Shown: piece by piece, positions 45,010-57,045 of the stretch | How positions within the stretch are numbered: position 1 is the first letter of the stretch | Layout: each line of letters starts with the position of its first letter | From: Siphonodentalium dalli | Lineage: Eukaryota; Mollusca; Scaphopoda; Gadilida; Siphonodentaliidae | Assembly: GCA_032622095.1 (NCBI GenBank) | Contig: CP136065.1 | Span: forward strand, 94,685,343 to 94,749,342 | Direction: 5' to 3' | Length of the DNA: 64,000 nt | The notes under the pieces: model-generated | What the model saw: only the letters and a program-made list of their open reading frames with translations | What the model was told of the DNA's origin: nothing | Database searches by the model: none | Translations under genes and position numbers: made by a program

Positions 45010-46308
45010 TGTGATCCTTAGCTGGGTTTGCTGCGATATGAGCTTTCAGAATCGCGAATCGACCATTATAGACAGGTAGACAGTGGCAGATATTTGAGGT
45101 TCTGTGGGGGGTGACGAGACTTATATTAACCTGGACATTTTCAATAAAAAGTTGTGTCTGTGCTGACATCAAAGGCAAAGGAAGCCGCCATGGACTGTGA
45201 GAATATGTCGCACACATAATTCTTTGAATATGACAGCCAAATGTTGGTGCGACATCAAAGGCAAAGGAATCTGCATCAGAAGTGGCAGGTTTGATGAGAG
45301 AACAGGCTGTCGGGTGGTAAATTGCTCTGTTACGCTGTTAACTGTTACTTACAGGTATGGCACCGGTGCATAGTCCTGCTTACATACTCAACCATACCTG
45401 CCCCCTTCAGACGATTCATCGATGAAAGTAAATAACCGTTGACTGCCACACCTGTCGAAGGTTAGTCGATTAATCAAATAATCATGGCAAGCCTATCCAT
45501 TATAGCTATCATTTTCTTCAGAAAAACATATCCCAATACTGCTCAATCATGGTGTGAAATAGGCAACTCAAGCTTGTTGGGTGTGTGGATGTGAGAGTGC
45601 ATGCTATTCTAAGCTGGCCTTGTTCTAACAGTTTATAAGAAGTTTTAGAGTGAAATCAGACAGCCATTTACTAATTTTGTATCAATTGAGGTGAATTATG
45701 GACAATAAAACGTCGCAAAATGACAATGATGTCATTTAGGTCGGTTGATGTCCCTAGTTTAACCTGTGCAATTTGCATATACAATTACGTCATGAAAGTA
45801 GTACTAACTTAATAAAGCTACATTGACCTAATAAAGCTACATTGAAGTAATAAATGTAATGTTAATTAGGCTAGCTTTATGTAGGGAATAGAGGTAGTGA
45901 GTGGTGGATAAATCATAGTATGCCCATTGTTAGTAGTCAAACAAGGGCTATAACTTAGGCAAAAATTATCGGAGGACCAACAACGGGTGTATAAAAAAGG
46001 GTTAATTTGTACGCTAATGTGGACTTCTCAATATAACACCTCTTCCTGTGCCTTTGTGCATTGATGTTGTTTCTGTGGCTGATTGTGTTTATTGTCCCTA
46101 CTCCAGTGTCTAGCATGTGTCTCAATAAGATGGATGAGGTCATTATCCATCTCACACCATGGTATATAGAGTCATAGACTGTCTGACACCAAGGTATATA
46201 TGGAGAACCATCGGTGCAACTTATTGGCATTGGAGTGGCAACATGGCATATAATATATCAACATGGAATACATTCATTCTGTGGTGACATGGTGTATATA
46301 GCAGAAGT
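45010..46308. other. Intron; a hAT-like solo end
   Basis: 'gctgacatcaaaggcaaagg' repeats at 45160 and 45250. At about 45430-45494, 'gattaatcaaataatcatgg' + 'caagccta' resembles the terminus of the 8119-9101 hAT family, without a partner. No exon recognised. Confidence 0.5.
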
Positions 46309-46460
46309 CAGGCCAGAAAATATGGTGCCAGACATTTGCAGAATGAGGTCCCTAGAAGGTGAATTTAGTGATGTTACACCCCACAGTGGGCCAGAATCAA
46401 TAAATTCACCCTCTGGGGGACCTCATTCTGCAAATGACAGACACACTATTTCAAGGATTG
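46309..46460. repeat. Family B single-hairpin form
   Basis: One AGAATGAGGTCC hairpin flanked by 'gtgccagacatttgc' and 'gcaaatgacagacac'; no spacer or second hairpin. Confidence 0.78.
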
Positions 46461-46564
46461 GTTGCGAACAGAAAATATAACTGTTAATATAACTGTTAAG
46501 TATTTAGTATTGAAGATAGGTAACTCTACTGCATTCGATCCCAATAATATTTATGGAATTTTAG

Positions 46565-46685
46565 TTAACCCTTTCAGTGCCAAGTCCGATTTTTGTATCA
46601 ACCCATATTTCCTTGATCATTTTTCAAATTTATTGATTATAATAATGTGATACATTGATGGCACTGATGGCACTGAAAGGGTTAT
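46565..46685. mobile_element. Family E TTAA element without core hairpin
   Basis: Termini TTAACCCTTTCAGTGCCA and the inverse 'tggcactgaaagggtta'. Contains 'gtccgatttttgtatcaacc' + 'catat' and then AT-rich sequence, where the copy at 35651 has the core hairpin. Confidence 0.8.
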
Positions 46686-46689
46686 GGCA

Positions 46690-48590
46690 CTGACATGAAA
46701 TTTAACTAAGTTGTATCAAATACCATCGATGGGCTACTGACTTCTCAAATGTAACTTTGTAGTTTACAGTTTATAGATTTATACACGATCGAACCCTAAT
46801 TTTTTCAAATTTCCAACTATTTGAGCTGTACTATTTTGTGCTCAGTTTTAAATTTGCACATAGCTGGGTGCACGAAAAAATATTACTGCACGAATTTAAA
46901 GATGAGCAAGGTGTTTTGTATTACCATATCTCCAATTCAAAATCGACCAATCAGAGACCAGAATTTCTCACCAGATATGAGACTATATACCATGTCACTA
47001 AACCTGAAGTTGTCCTAATATCAGACAAGTAATTTACCACCATTTTGAAATGTTTTCCCTCTGCCTCGAACCAAATAATATGTGATATTTATTAAATAAT
47101 AAAATCGGAAATGTGAATTACACACATTATACATCTAAAGATTATTGCTGGTCATTCCGAATTCACACAAAAACAAATACTATCCAAAACGCTCGAGTCT
47201 AAACAATATTGAGGGTAATAATCGATAACTGGTCGTCAATAATTGACTATAATCAATTGATCGTAGCTAATAACATCAGTGGAAGTATTCCATAATATGG
47301 CCTATTGGCTGGATGCTGGTTAACTACACTGTCGCTGGTTGTTTGAGGCATCGGCTGATGTAATTTTATGTTAATAAAGTGCATGATAAACCACTGTTAA
47401 TGACCAATGAACACAATGAATTCAATACCAGCATAGTTCTCGGCAATGTTATAATATTTGTGAGTTCATTAGAATGAACGTAGCGATTAATTTCAGTGTT
47501 ATGAATAGCCAAACATACAAACAATATAAAAGTAGGAATGCACGATGGATGCTGGCCGGCGATTTCTAAAACAAGGAAACTATAAGTTTCATCAAACTTC
47601 CAGAGCGTGGATAACAATCACCCACAAATTGCAGGGCTCAGAACAAGTTAAGTATTTGATAATATCGAGTTTCATTCAGCATTCATCGCATGATACGCGA
47701 TAGCCTGTACTAGTAACATCTAAGTATACTTATGCAAACAAAGTATACTCGCAAATGACATCGCAGATAACATCGCTGACTAAAATGGCGTAGGTTCCCA
47801 GATAATGTCAATCAAATCCCCATTGGTCCAATCAGATTCAAGGGCGAGTGCATTCAGTTCATTGAACACGGTGACAGTTGGCACATTTCAAAGACATAGT
47901 GCCGCCTTTCAAGTATAAATACACAGTGACATCGCCATAAGTTCAAAGCTGAATTGCCGCCAATTTGTAGAATATACAACGACCCGAAGAGTAACCATGT
48001 CGCATCATCAAATGAACTGCCTACTGTTTGCAACATAAGTTAGTAGTACTCATGTTTTCGGAATCTCATTGATACGCATCAAAGGTTGTTAACCCTTCGG
48101 TTGTAGATTTAACTGTGTAAAACAAACAAGGTATTCAATAATACCCGGCATTTTTTTGGGCGTCAAAATAAAAAATGCAGATTAATCGACAATGGAAATG
48201 GTAATCAATTATCGGCTTTATCAACGGTTCATCAATTATACGATTAATCGTGGCACCCCTAGTTTGACGTCATTTTTCCCTGCACAGCTGAAAACGACAA
48301 CTAACTGGTTGTAATATGAAGGGGTAATTGCACATGGCTGAAATGAACAAAACGGCGATTGTACGTCACCTGATTGCAAGTTAGTCACGATCATTATTTT
48401 TCATTCCACTTTCAGAAACTTGTTGGTATGTACGTTTTAGTGAGGATTTTTATTTTTCGAGTCTATACCTCATATCCCCTCAGTTAACCGAAATATGAAT
48501 AAAGTGTTCGGTGTGTTCCTTTTTTCTGTTTTACAGTCTTCATTGAAACTTGTGCACGGATCAATGTTTCTAGTATAGTGTGGCTACAGG
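46690..48590. other. Intron sequence, possible old hAT end
   Basis: An unclassified frame ends at 47032 ('TKPEVVLISDK'). At about 48200-48260, 'attaatcgtggcacccctag' looks like a hAT right terminus, but no left end was found. Otherwise no feature. Confidence 0.4.
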
Positions 48591-48684
48591 CTTGGCATGA
48601 CAAATACCAGCATATGCTTCGCGTCGGGTGGTATTGGTCCCACTTACTCCCACATCGTCTGGTACCATGCTATACCAGACAACT

Positions 48685-49199
48685 GGATACCTAGATCATG
48701 CCATGAATCTCTACTCTGGCTAATGCACGTAGAGATAATATTCCACCAGTACAAAACCTTGGAACGTTTTGATGTTCTAACCCATTTTTGACAGGGAACT
48801 TTATAACATTGAATAAACAAGGCAGGGAATATGTTTCTTTCTTAATACTTGTTCCTCAACAATCTACTTCACATTTGGGGTGGTCCCAGCTCGAGATTGC
48901 ATTCTGTTCTGTGATCCTTGTGAGTCGATATCATAATAAACATTGATTTAATTACCCAGGAGAAATTCAAAATTGTAAGCGTTGCAAAGAAAAATCGCTG
49001 TCACTTTAATAGTGTAATTTCAAGTAGGGACCTTCACCTACAGCGAAGTACATTATTGAGAAACAGGTAATAAATAAGAAACATATTCCCTGCCTTATTT
49101 TTTCGACTTTATAAGGTTCCCTGGATTTGTATTGGTGGAATATGATCTATACGGGCGTTAGCCAGACTAGAGATACGTGACATGATATACTGGATACCC
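48685..49199. repeat. ~0.5-kb foldback repeat
   Basis: 'aatattccaccagtacaaaa' in the left arm pairs with 'tttgtattggtggaatatga' in the right; 'ggcagggaatatgtttcttt' pairs with 'aagaaacatattccctgcct'; 'ggatac' and 'gtatcc' bound it. Arms about 170-200 bp at 75-80% identity. Confidence 0.75.
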
Positions 49200-49579
49200 T
49201 GTAATTTATATTGATGGATCAGAGAATAATGTATACCATGGGAATAATAATTATGTAAATGTGATGTTGTCGTGTTAAGAGATAGAATCCTTGACAACAT
49301 GCTCCAGCTCCTGGAGATATCTCATTCATCATGGTAATAAGATTTTACAATGTACTCTAAGGATCAGTGGAATATAATGATGAGCGAAGGTCATACATAT
49401 GTACCATATGTAATCGGATGAATTTGTAAGGAGTCAAGTAATGGAATCACGATCAACCAATCGGATACCATGACAATGTTTGAGCTTAATTGCATACAGA
49501 GTAGCCGTTATAAGTGCCCTCATTGACGCTGCCATGCCAAAGTAAATAATAACACAAGAATACGATAAATTACTAGCAT

Positions 49580-50510
49580 TGATTCAGACCTGACGATTCT
49601 GTCATGCATGCAATGATTCACAAAGGTCACCATTGACTGACTTATGGCTGTCTTGTGCTTTACAACATTGTATTAATTGTTATGAGAAGGGAGTGATGGC
49701 CAGGACATTGATCATCAATAATATAGTACTCAGTGGGGTTTGCACACCTGTTATTGTTCTCCAATTTATAGATGAACAATATCTCTTCCATGAACTTTCT
49801 ATTTAGAGACCGGGCTTTTGTTATTAGCAAAAATAATTTCCCATTTCTTTTCAAGAAAGTGTCGCCATGTCAAAATATATTGAACATTAAAACATTTTGA
49901 CGGAAAATCTATATTTTAAAACACTTTTAAGTGAAATATGTGTAAGGTCAGATGTTTCTCCTGTCTTTTTTTGGGGAACAGAAGAATTTAAAAATTCTAA
50001 CGAATCAGAAGATTTATCCTTTACCTTTGTTATTATGTCATTCGTGAACAGGACATTTGTTTCACTCACGCATGACATAAATTTTAGTATCCACTCAAAA
50101 ACACTGGAAAATTTAGGTCCCCAGAGGGTGAATTTGGTGATGTTAGCCCGCAGTCCTTTATTTATTGTTTTTGGAAGTGTTGCCATGTCAAAGTATACAA
50201 TGACTTGAAAATCCAATACATCAATTAATCTGGACCCGCTATACTATCATATATGCGATGATTCCTAAAGGCCCAACTGTGTGACATCATGCCTGACATA
50301 TTTATACCTGTCTTCAGCTTTAATAAATTGTATTAATTGGTATGAGCAGGGAGTGATGGCCGAGACATTGATCAAATCTTAAGACGTCAATATTCAATAT
50401 AGTACTCATCAGGATTCATCCTGTGATGTTTAATTCAGGCCCGCTATACTGTCATGCATGCAATGATTTGTAAAGGCCAAACCATGTGACCTCCTGTCTG
50501 ACTTACAGTA
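49580..50510. repeat. Degenerate ~200-bp direct repeats
   Basis: 'attctgtcatgcatgcaatg', 'tgtattaatt.gtatgag' and 'gggagtgatggcc.ggacat' recur near 49590-49740, 50230-50400 and 50440-50510. A 39-bp family B arm sits at 50115-50153. Confidence 0.65.
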
Positions 50511-50715
50511 ATGCTCTAAGTAATCGACCCCTTAACGACAGCAGAATTATGGGTAACTTTTCAGGATTTAGTCGGAAATATGGCTTGTTGCCATTCATCG
50601 GAAAGCTCTCGGGGAGAGCTTTCCAATGAATGGCAACAAGCCATATTTCCGACTAAATCCTGAAAAGTTACCCATAATTCTGCTGTCGTTAAGGGGTCGA
50701 TTACTTAGAGCACTG
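50506..50715. repeat. Family A palindromic MITE, full length
   Basis: CAGTAATGCTCTAAGTAATC to 'tagagcactgg'; the arms match nearly perfectly, with compensating variants (gctct/agagc; taacgacag/ctgtcgtta). Confidence 0.87.
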
Positions 50716-50719
50716 GAGT

Positions 50720-51830
50720 GATGGGACATTGATAAAATCTTAAGATGTCATTATTAAATATAATACTCATGGGGTGGGGGTGCATGTGGTCGTACTGGTA
50801 TGGTTGTGTATGAAAGCAGGATTTTATATAAATGACAGTCAATGTGACTGCATCCCTTTCACATCCACAGAAGCTCAAATATCTGCCACAGTCTACCTAT
50901 GTCCTCGTTAACTTCGTGCAAGTGCACGCCTTTCGCCTTTAGCCGACTTAATGCAAAGCACGTGTTCTGTCGCAATACATATCGGTGGCTCGTGGCTGAG
51001 TCCGCCAAGATTAGCTTTACTTCATGCAATTTTGCACAGTTACTAGTACTGTCACATCGGGTGTGCATTGTGCAGAAACATCGGCAATTCTGTGCAGTAT
51101 TTAATAGTAAGGGCATGTTTATAACTAAATTGGGATAAATGAGATATATATTCATATATGAACGATTAATCGACTAACCGTCGCTATAACGGTCGATTAT
51201 TACTGCTAACTGCTCATATTAATTGCGTTATCGGAGTGTCATTTTTTTCTCGCAATCTGTATTATCCTGGTTATAGCATCTGCACTGACTACTAATTGAT
51301 TTTGTCACAATATGGCCCGATCCCATGGTTGTAGGGTAGCGAACAGACTCCTATTGCGGTCATAGTGTGCACACAATGATACTTGAGATGATTACTATAA
51401 CGATTAATCGCAAATTGAATATTTATTTTGCACACAAGAACACACTGAACCAATTTAGGTTAATTATATTATTTATATAATCAGATTATGTACAATTGTT
51501 TCCACATATATTTTGTATTTATTTCAAAATGCATACAGGTTAACTGTAACTTCCCGATGCAGTATAGGAACAAACTCGCTACCGAATTTGATGACCTATA
51601 CACTTTGCAACATTTTTGCCGATTCGATTCAAAATCGATTTTGGCCACCCGATTCGATATCGAATTTCGAATCTGAGGAAATGTGCCGATTTGCAGGCCA
51701 CTAATACGGCCGTATGTACACTTTTATAACTGAGTGGGAAAACAGATTTAGTACAGAAAGGGTTATATAAGCTAGCCTGTGATTAATAATTCATTGGCAG
51801 CGTGTTACGTTAATTTTAGTAAATTTATAA
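50720..51830. other. Intron; hAT-like palindromic patches
   Basis: Patches such as 'gaacgattaatcgactaacc' (51160) and 'ccgattcgattcaaaatcga' (51617) resemble hAT subterminal sequence. No complete element or exon. Confidence 0.4.
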
Positions 51831-52085
51831 CAAGAGCATCGCTCAGGCGTGGAAAATACACCCGTGGTAATTCAAACAAAGGGCCATTACTCTGGTGAAA
51901 ATTGGCGGGCAAATCCCAAATACAAACTTGACCTGTATTTTGGTACTCACATACCAAATTTCATTCCATTTAGTTGAGACTATCTAAAGCTATCATTCGG
52001 AAACCAAATGTGAATGACGGACAGACAGCTAGACGGATGGATGGCCAGACTAATAAAATAGTATGTCCCGTTTTTTTTTTTAAAT
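51830..52085. repeat. Family K unit with tail
   Basis: 'acaagagcatcgctcaggcg', 'gggccattactctggtgaaa', 'ataccaaatttcattccatt' and a GGACAGACAGCTAGACGGATGG tail (tail at 52018-52040), then 'atgtcccgtttttttt'. Confidence 0.8.
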
Positions 52086-52462
52086 GGACGTATAAAAAGT
52101 ATTGGAAGTAATTGGTTCATTTATGTAATTAAAAGATTGTTTATTTGCACCAACATTTAAGCTGGAACATAGCCTTAACATATTTACATATATACAAGAA
52201 ATTTATACGTTAACAATCATCATATAATATTTCCATAACAAATTCATCATAATATGATAACTAAAGACACAACACATACAACATATCACACTCCCTATTT
52301 CCCCATAGAATTTAGTTCTATACCAAGCTATACCTGCAAAATTTTAAATGACTATTCCAATTTTTATGGCTTCTTGAACATATATAACAGTTCATCACAC
52401 TGGCTTAACTGACATTTAAATTCTCAAATCAACAGGCTATCTATCATAGGTCTCTGCCCCTC

Positions 52463-52783
52463 TTAACCCTTTACCCAACAGAAGGGCCCTGTGCCAATGC
52501 ATTCTCTTATATATGCGAGTCGACCATAGGTCGCCTCGCATATATAAGAGAATGCATTGGCTTAACACATTAAAAATTATAAAATTGTTAAACCATAGGT
52601 CGACTCGCATATATAAGAGAATGCATTGGTACAGGGCATAACTGTAACTATCACAATGTGGTCAAGGAGCCGGTTCCAATGATATCCATATGTGTATGGT
52701 TCTATTGAGACAGACCGAATATATTTTAGGCTGTTGAAGCTTTATTTGGCCGGTTTTGGCCGTTTTGTTGGGTAAAGGGTTAA
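52463..52783. mobile_element. Family D TTAA element, internally deleted
   Basis: TTAA at 52463-52466 and 52780-52783; one complete and one half core hairpin; the 'attgagacagaccgaatata' spacer is retained. Confidence 0.84.
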
Positions 52784-52789
52784 TAGTCT

Positions 52790-53835
52790 CAGCTTGATAA
52801 TGGCCTTTCTGATGTTGTATGTACCATTTGCGCTTCAACACTTCGGACACCTATGTTATATCCAATATTGGAAGCTGCCAGAAACATCATTAAAGAGAAT
52901 GCAGAGCTACAAAGCTGGATGTCAGATGCTGAATATACAAATCAAAAGATGATCATAGATAGTGGAGGAACTAGTTATATAGACCTTTGGAATATCGGAT
53001 CAATCAATCATGGGAGGTTATGAAGGCTGATAGATTAGGGCTTGCTATCTAATGAAATTGCCAATCAAATATGTCCTAATGTCAAGATGTTTATATTTCA
53101 TTAATCAGGGCACAATGCATTGGATTAAAACTCAAATCTGGCAATGGGATGTGGAATGACAGTTGTTATTTCCTGTTGTCTGTGCTTCTGAGCATTATTA
53201 ATCTGATTACTAGGTTTGATGGACAGGGACGTGGCTGCAGGGTTACCATTGGGGGAGGGGGTATCCACCTTGTAAACCCCCCCCCCCCCCCTTGAAGCAG
53301 AACAAACTCCCATGTTCGCAAAATACCATTTGCAATCCCCCCCCCCCCTTTGGATGTTGAAAAGTTTCCAACTGAGAGCCATTCAGACCAACAAGTAGAA
53401 AGATATGCTGCTGTTGGTCTAAAACAACATATTCCCCACTAATTACTGGTGGGAAAAGCAAATGTTGAGAACAATTTTAACCTATATGTGGTGTAAAATT
53501 TCCAAATAATGTTGCTTTAGGCATGAAATTTACACCTGCAAACATACCTCAACAAAGTTAGTCACAAAAATGAACCAATTTAGGGTCGTAACTCTGACCT
53601 GGCCGGTTTCCAAACTTAATCAAGACATTTTTCAGCAAGTCTCATTTACCAAAAATCAACAAAATCAGTTCATATTTCTGTGAACCGACCTCGTCAAACT
53701 AATAAACTATAGATCGAGATTTTGAAAAAACTCAACCACAAAAATTAGGGAATTTAAAGATGCCTTTTGTCTGGATTCATGTTCATGAATGTACCTGGCA
53801 TGCAGCATATACAACCAGCTGACCACCCTTACATT
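52790..53835. other. Intron; two poly-C tracts
   Basis: About 15 C end near 53291 and about 12 C near 53348, both followed by 'ttg'. The sequence between and around shows no gene. Family K-like 'ggtcgtaactctgac' at 53585. Confidence 0.5.
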
Positions 53836-53839
53836 TCCC

Positions 53840-54205
53840 AAGTGTGTTATAAGTGTCAAATAAGTGTTGCATAAATGTAGGAAATTTTTTCCTCTAAGTG
53901 TGCACTTACAACCAAGTGTACAAGTCCAACAGTGGCAGTAAGTGTAGTGCAAGTGTAACATAAGTGTACAGTAAGTGTATGTTCCAACTATGTAAATGAG
54001 GTGAGTGTCATATAAGTGTATGATTCTAAAGTGTGGTATAAGTGTATGTTGGCAAGTGTAATATAAGTGTATAATAATTGCAAGTGTTTTATAAGTGTAA
54101 GTTCTGAATGGGGTTGTAAGTGTATTGTAAGTGTACAATGGTGATTGTGATGCAAGTGTATTATATAAGTGTATAGTACATGTATTAGTAAAATAAGTGT
54201 ATGGG
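53840..54205. repeat. AAGTGTA-dense array, left
   Basis: About two dozen AAGTGT motifs, most as (T)ATAAGTGTA(T), in 365 bp with irregular 12-20-bp spacing and single orientation. Reading frames here (YTY/HLY repeats) reflect this. Confidence 0.8.
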
Positions 54206-55239
54206 CATGCACATATTAAATTTCACTATCAAAGATGGCAATTGATGCATTATAATCAAGGGAATCACATTCACAATGATTTAGACTGATAAAATACTTT
54301 ATTATATTATATTAATAATGTTTTAATATATAAATCATCTATCGATTAGGTTCCTTGGCTCAATAAATATATTTCATAAATCTGGTGAGCTGATACTGAT
54401 AGTGATATGCGAAGTTTGAATGAGCTGAAGTATCTTCAAGCTTGTCTCTTCCCGTTAGTCTTTACTCCACTTATGTCATGATGTCCATGTCATATTCAGT
54501 ACGATGTCCCATTTAAAGCATGCAGTGCCTGCTGTGGGATGTTTAGTTTAGCACGGAGAGTGAGAGAAATTTGCAAACGTTGGCATGACCGATTCCATTT
54601 TTTTTTGCCAAAAAAGCTGTAAGTGAGTCATTTTTTCTTCTTCTGATTGTCTCTGAGATGATCCAAATTCCAATGTGCTCTGTGTGCCCAGTCTACCCCT
54701 CCACCAAAATTAGTTTTGTCCGGTATCACAAGCATTTGGATAAGACGTCAAGATGATTGAAATTGAATCCGTGATCAGTCCTCTGAGTCTTGGCGAGTCT
54801 TGCCAACATTGGGCAACATGCCAACAATGAAACATGCGAGAGATCAATCACTGAATCAGCTGGACGACAGCCATCACTCTCCGATTGAGAATTATCACTT
54901 GTAAATAAATGTATGTTGTATATCTGAATTTAGCGCACGTTTCCATCGGTTATAATCTGTATGCATCCAGTGTGACTTTACTGTTGACATTTAATTTCTC
55001 AATGTCATCGTGTCATTGTAGGATCACCGGTTGAATTGGGAACAAACTTCGCCTATTTGCGTAATTATTTGCCGAATTCAGCCTCCTACCACCTGTTCTA
55101 TCTCTAGTGTGTTTAGTTCCTTTCTTCTTTTTGCCAAATTGTTGAATTGTTGTGGCTTTTCTCGCCGTCATTTTCGTAAATGAAAGCTGTTGTCAAATAA
55201 AATGCAGATGAAATTTAAATTTGATTTCTTGATCGCCGA
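54206..55239. other. Intron sequence without recognised feature
   Basis: No repeat match; moderate GC near 54500-55000. Bounded by the AAGTGTA array and the promoter-like cluster. Confidence 0.45.
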
Positions 55240-55665
55240 ATGACCGGAATGTGGTCTGCGCATGCGCATGTAGTCATCGTCACAGTCACGTGTAAGCTTT
55301 TAGCCAATCGTATGCTCAGTTCTAGGATATCACTTGATTTAGACAGGGATTTCCCATTCGGCAAACCTCGTCAGATTCTGTCACCGTTTCAGAGGCCCGC
55401 AGAGGTCACAGGTCGAGGAGTTCAGAATGAGGGATTTCCCAATAAAATGATGACATCAGAGGACAATGTTTACACACAGCGAGGTGGGATTAAATTCCCC
55501 ATACACGAACACGTGGGCAGAAAGCCCCAAGCATTTTCTTTGGGAGATTTACAGTGGGTCGATAATCACACGCATATACAGTTAAACTTTGTTATTTTTG
55601 ATACATTTTACGTTAAATTAAAAACAGATAGCAGGTACATATACGTACTTCTCCGAGAATGTTAA
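55240..55665 (+). other. Unclassified 141-codon ORF
   Basis: An ATG-started plus-strand frame (MTGMWSAHAHVVIV... KTDSRYIYVLLREC). It has no domain I recognise, no signal peptide or membrane segment of note, and its start overlaps the promoter-like motif cluster. It could be chance or an old element. Confidence 0.2.
55257..55308. promoter_or_regulatory. Promoter-like motif cluster (NRF1, E-box, CCAAT)
   Basis: Within 52 bp are a perfect NRF1 palindrome TGCGCATGCGCA (55257-55268), a TCACGTG E-box (55286-55292) and GCCAAT (55303-55308). This density is typical of animal housekeeping promoters. PKG genes use alternative promoters, but here only one regulatory exon lies upstream, so a link to PKG is speculative. 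Confidence 0.35.
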
Positions 55666-56202
55666 AAACAATTTTTATCTGTTCATCATTATTTTATTGT
55701 CACGAAATTACGCTAACTATCGAAGTTTTGCCATAAAAAAACCCCGATAAAAATAATTCTATTTGGGAGTATTGCACGTCAAAATTACGGGTTTAGAAAC
55801 GATTTTTATTATACTTAATTCTGATCTGCGTCGTCAAACTACTATCATACAACATTTCTATATTCGTAATGGCCATTTTTTGACTGCAGGTGTGTTTGGA
55901 AACACAATCATTGAAGCTTTCATATTCGCCAATTTCAATATACGTGATAGCGACCAATTTTCATTGTTTCTATGACAAACATTTTGCAGTTAATAAATTG
56001 TAGATATACATACTCATATATCTTTATTTTAGCACAAAAGATTCATAAAATTTATTACTATCGGAATATAAATAACAGAAAAACGAAATACCGGTAATTT
56101 CAAAATTGAAAAAGTTCATATTTAATATAAGACGGCAATTATATAGTACAAATGTGCGAGGCTCTGAGCAGTATTCCTGAACATATCCATATCAAAGTTT
56201 GA

Positions 56203-56555
56203 TAAGTGTGGTATAAGTGTTCCATCAAAGTTCCATAAGTGTACCTTTAAGTGTGGGGCAGTGTTCCCAAAACATTTTAAAAGTATAAGTATCATCAGTG
56301 TGTCATAAATGTAGAGAGAACTTTTCAAAGTAACATAAGTGTAGCTGTAAGTGTGGGCAGCATGCCCAAAGATTTTCAAAGTCTCAAAAGTGTAGAGCAA
56401 GTGTACACTTATTACAACACTTACACTATACACTTACAAAATAAATGTACATTTCGAAAAAAGTGAGTGTGGTACAAGTGTACTGAATTAAAAAAACAAA
56501 AGCTACAAGTGTACTATAAGTGTATACCTGAACTACACTTACAATGAAAGTGTAC
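56203..56555. repeat. AAGTGTA-dense array, right
   Basis: The same AAGTGT motif as at 53840-54205, here in both orientations (acacttattacaacacttac near 56405). Together the arrays bracket 2 kb of non-repetitive sequence. Confidence 0.78.
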
Positions 56556-56638
56556 ATTTAGAAAATATAAGGGCAGCCAATCAAATGTACGCTGACTTCT
56601 GTTCCGGCTGAAATGTTTAAATTGGAAAGGTAATGTTA

Positions 56639-56801
56639 CAGTAATGCTCTAATTAATCGACTGCTTAACCACAGCAGAATTATGGGTAAATTTTCAGGAT
56701 TTAGTCGGAAATATGGCTTGTTGCCATATTTCCGACTAAATCCTGAAAAGTTACCCATAATTCTGCTGTGGTTAAGCAGTCGATTAATTAGAGCATTACT
56801 G
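56639..56801. repeat. Family A palindromic MITE near exon donor
   Basis: 163 bp, CAGTAATGCTCTAATTAATC to GAGCATTACTG, TA-flanked, symmetric deletion of the centre. It ends 27 bp inside the intron after the exon at 56829. Confidence 0.88.
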
Positions 56802-56828
56802 TATATGTATACATATACATGTACTTAC

Positions 56829-56897
56829 ATTCTGTCGATAGTTAGGCACTCTACACCAGGGTACAATGCTATCACATTTGCTGTTCTTCTGTCTTCA
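56829..56897 (-). CDS. PKG exon: end of cGMP-binding domain B
   Basis: This 69-nt internal exon encodes the C-terminal part of the second cyclic-nucleotide-binding domain of a cGMP-dependent protein kinase. On the minus strand it follows a ttccag acceptor and ends at gtaagt. The translation contains EDRRTANVIALYPGVECLTI followed by DR, which aligns with the phosphate-binding cassette tail RTANVIA and the VTCLVIDR strand of PKG I. The Thr after the cassette Arg is the residue that favours cGMP over cAMP in this family. One base completes an upstream codon and two bases are carried into the next exon, where the phase fits exactly and restores DRISF. A palindromic MITE ends 27 bp beyond the donor. 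The exon with the rest of the domain was not found up to 64000. PKG identity is confident; the paralogue (type I versus II) is inferred. Confidence 0.85.
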
Positions 56898-57045
56898 CTG
56901 GAACAAATGGAAAATATATATGATATAGCTGTATTGAATTTACACAAAATAAATTGTTTCTGAGTTCTTCTCAGAAAAAATCAAATTAATCCCAAAATGG
57001 AAATAAATGAAGGTGAATAAAGCTGGATTTCTATATCAACATTTA

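Noticed and set aside
46799-47035. Frame ending 'TIYHVTKPEVVLISDK'
   Set aside because: Somewhat protein-like, but no ATG, no clear splice sites and no family match; treated as chance or an old remnant.
49887-50216. Overlapping ~105-codon frames on both strands
   Set aside because: The region contains a family B arm and degenerate repeats; neither frame shows a domain.
53707-54138. 143-codon frame of Thr/Tyr/His repeats
   Set aside because: Caused by the AAGTGTA array; no codon usage or domain support.
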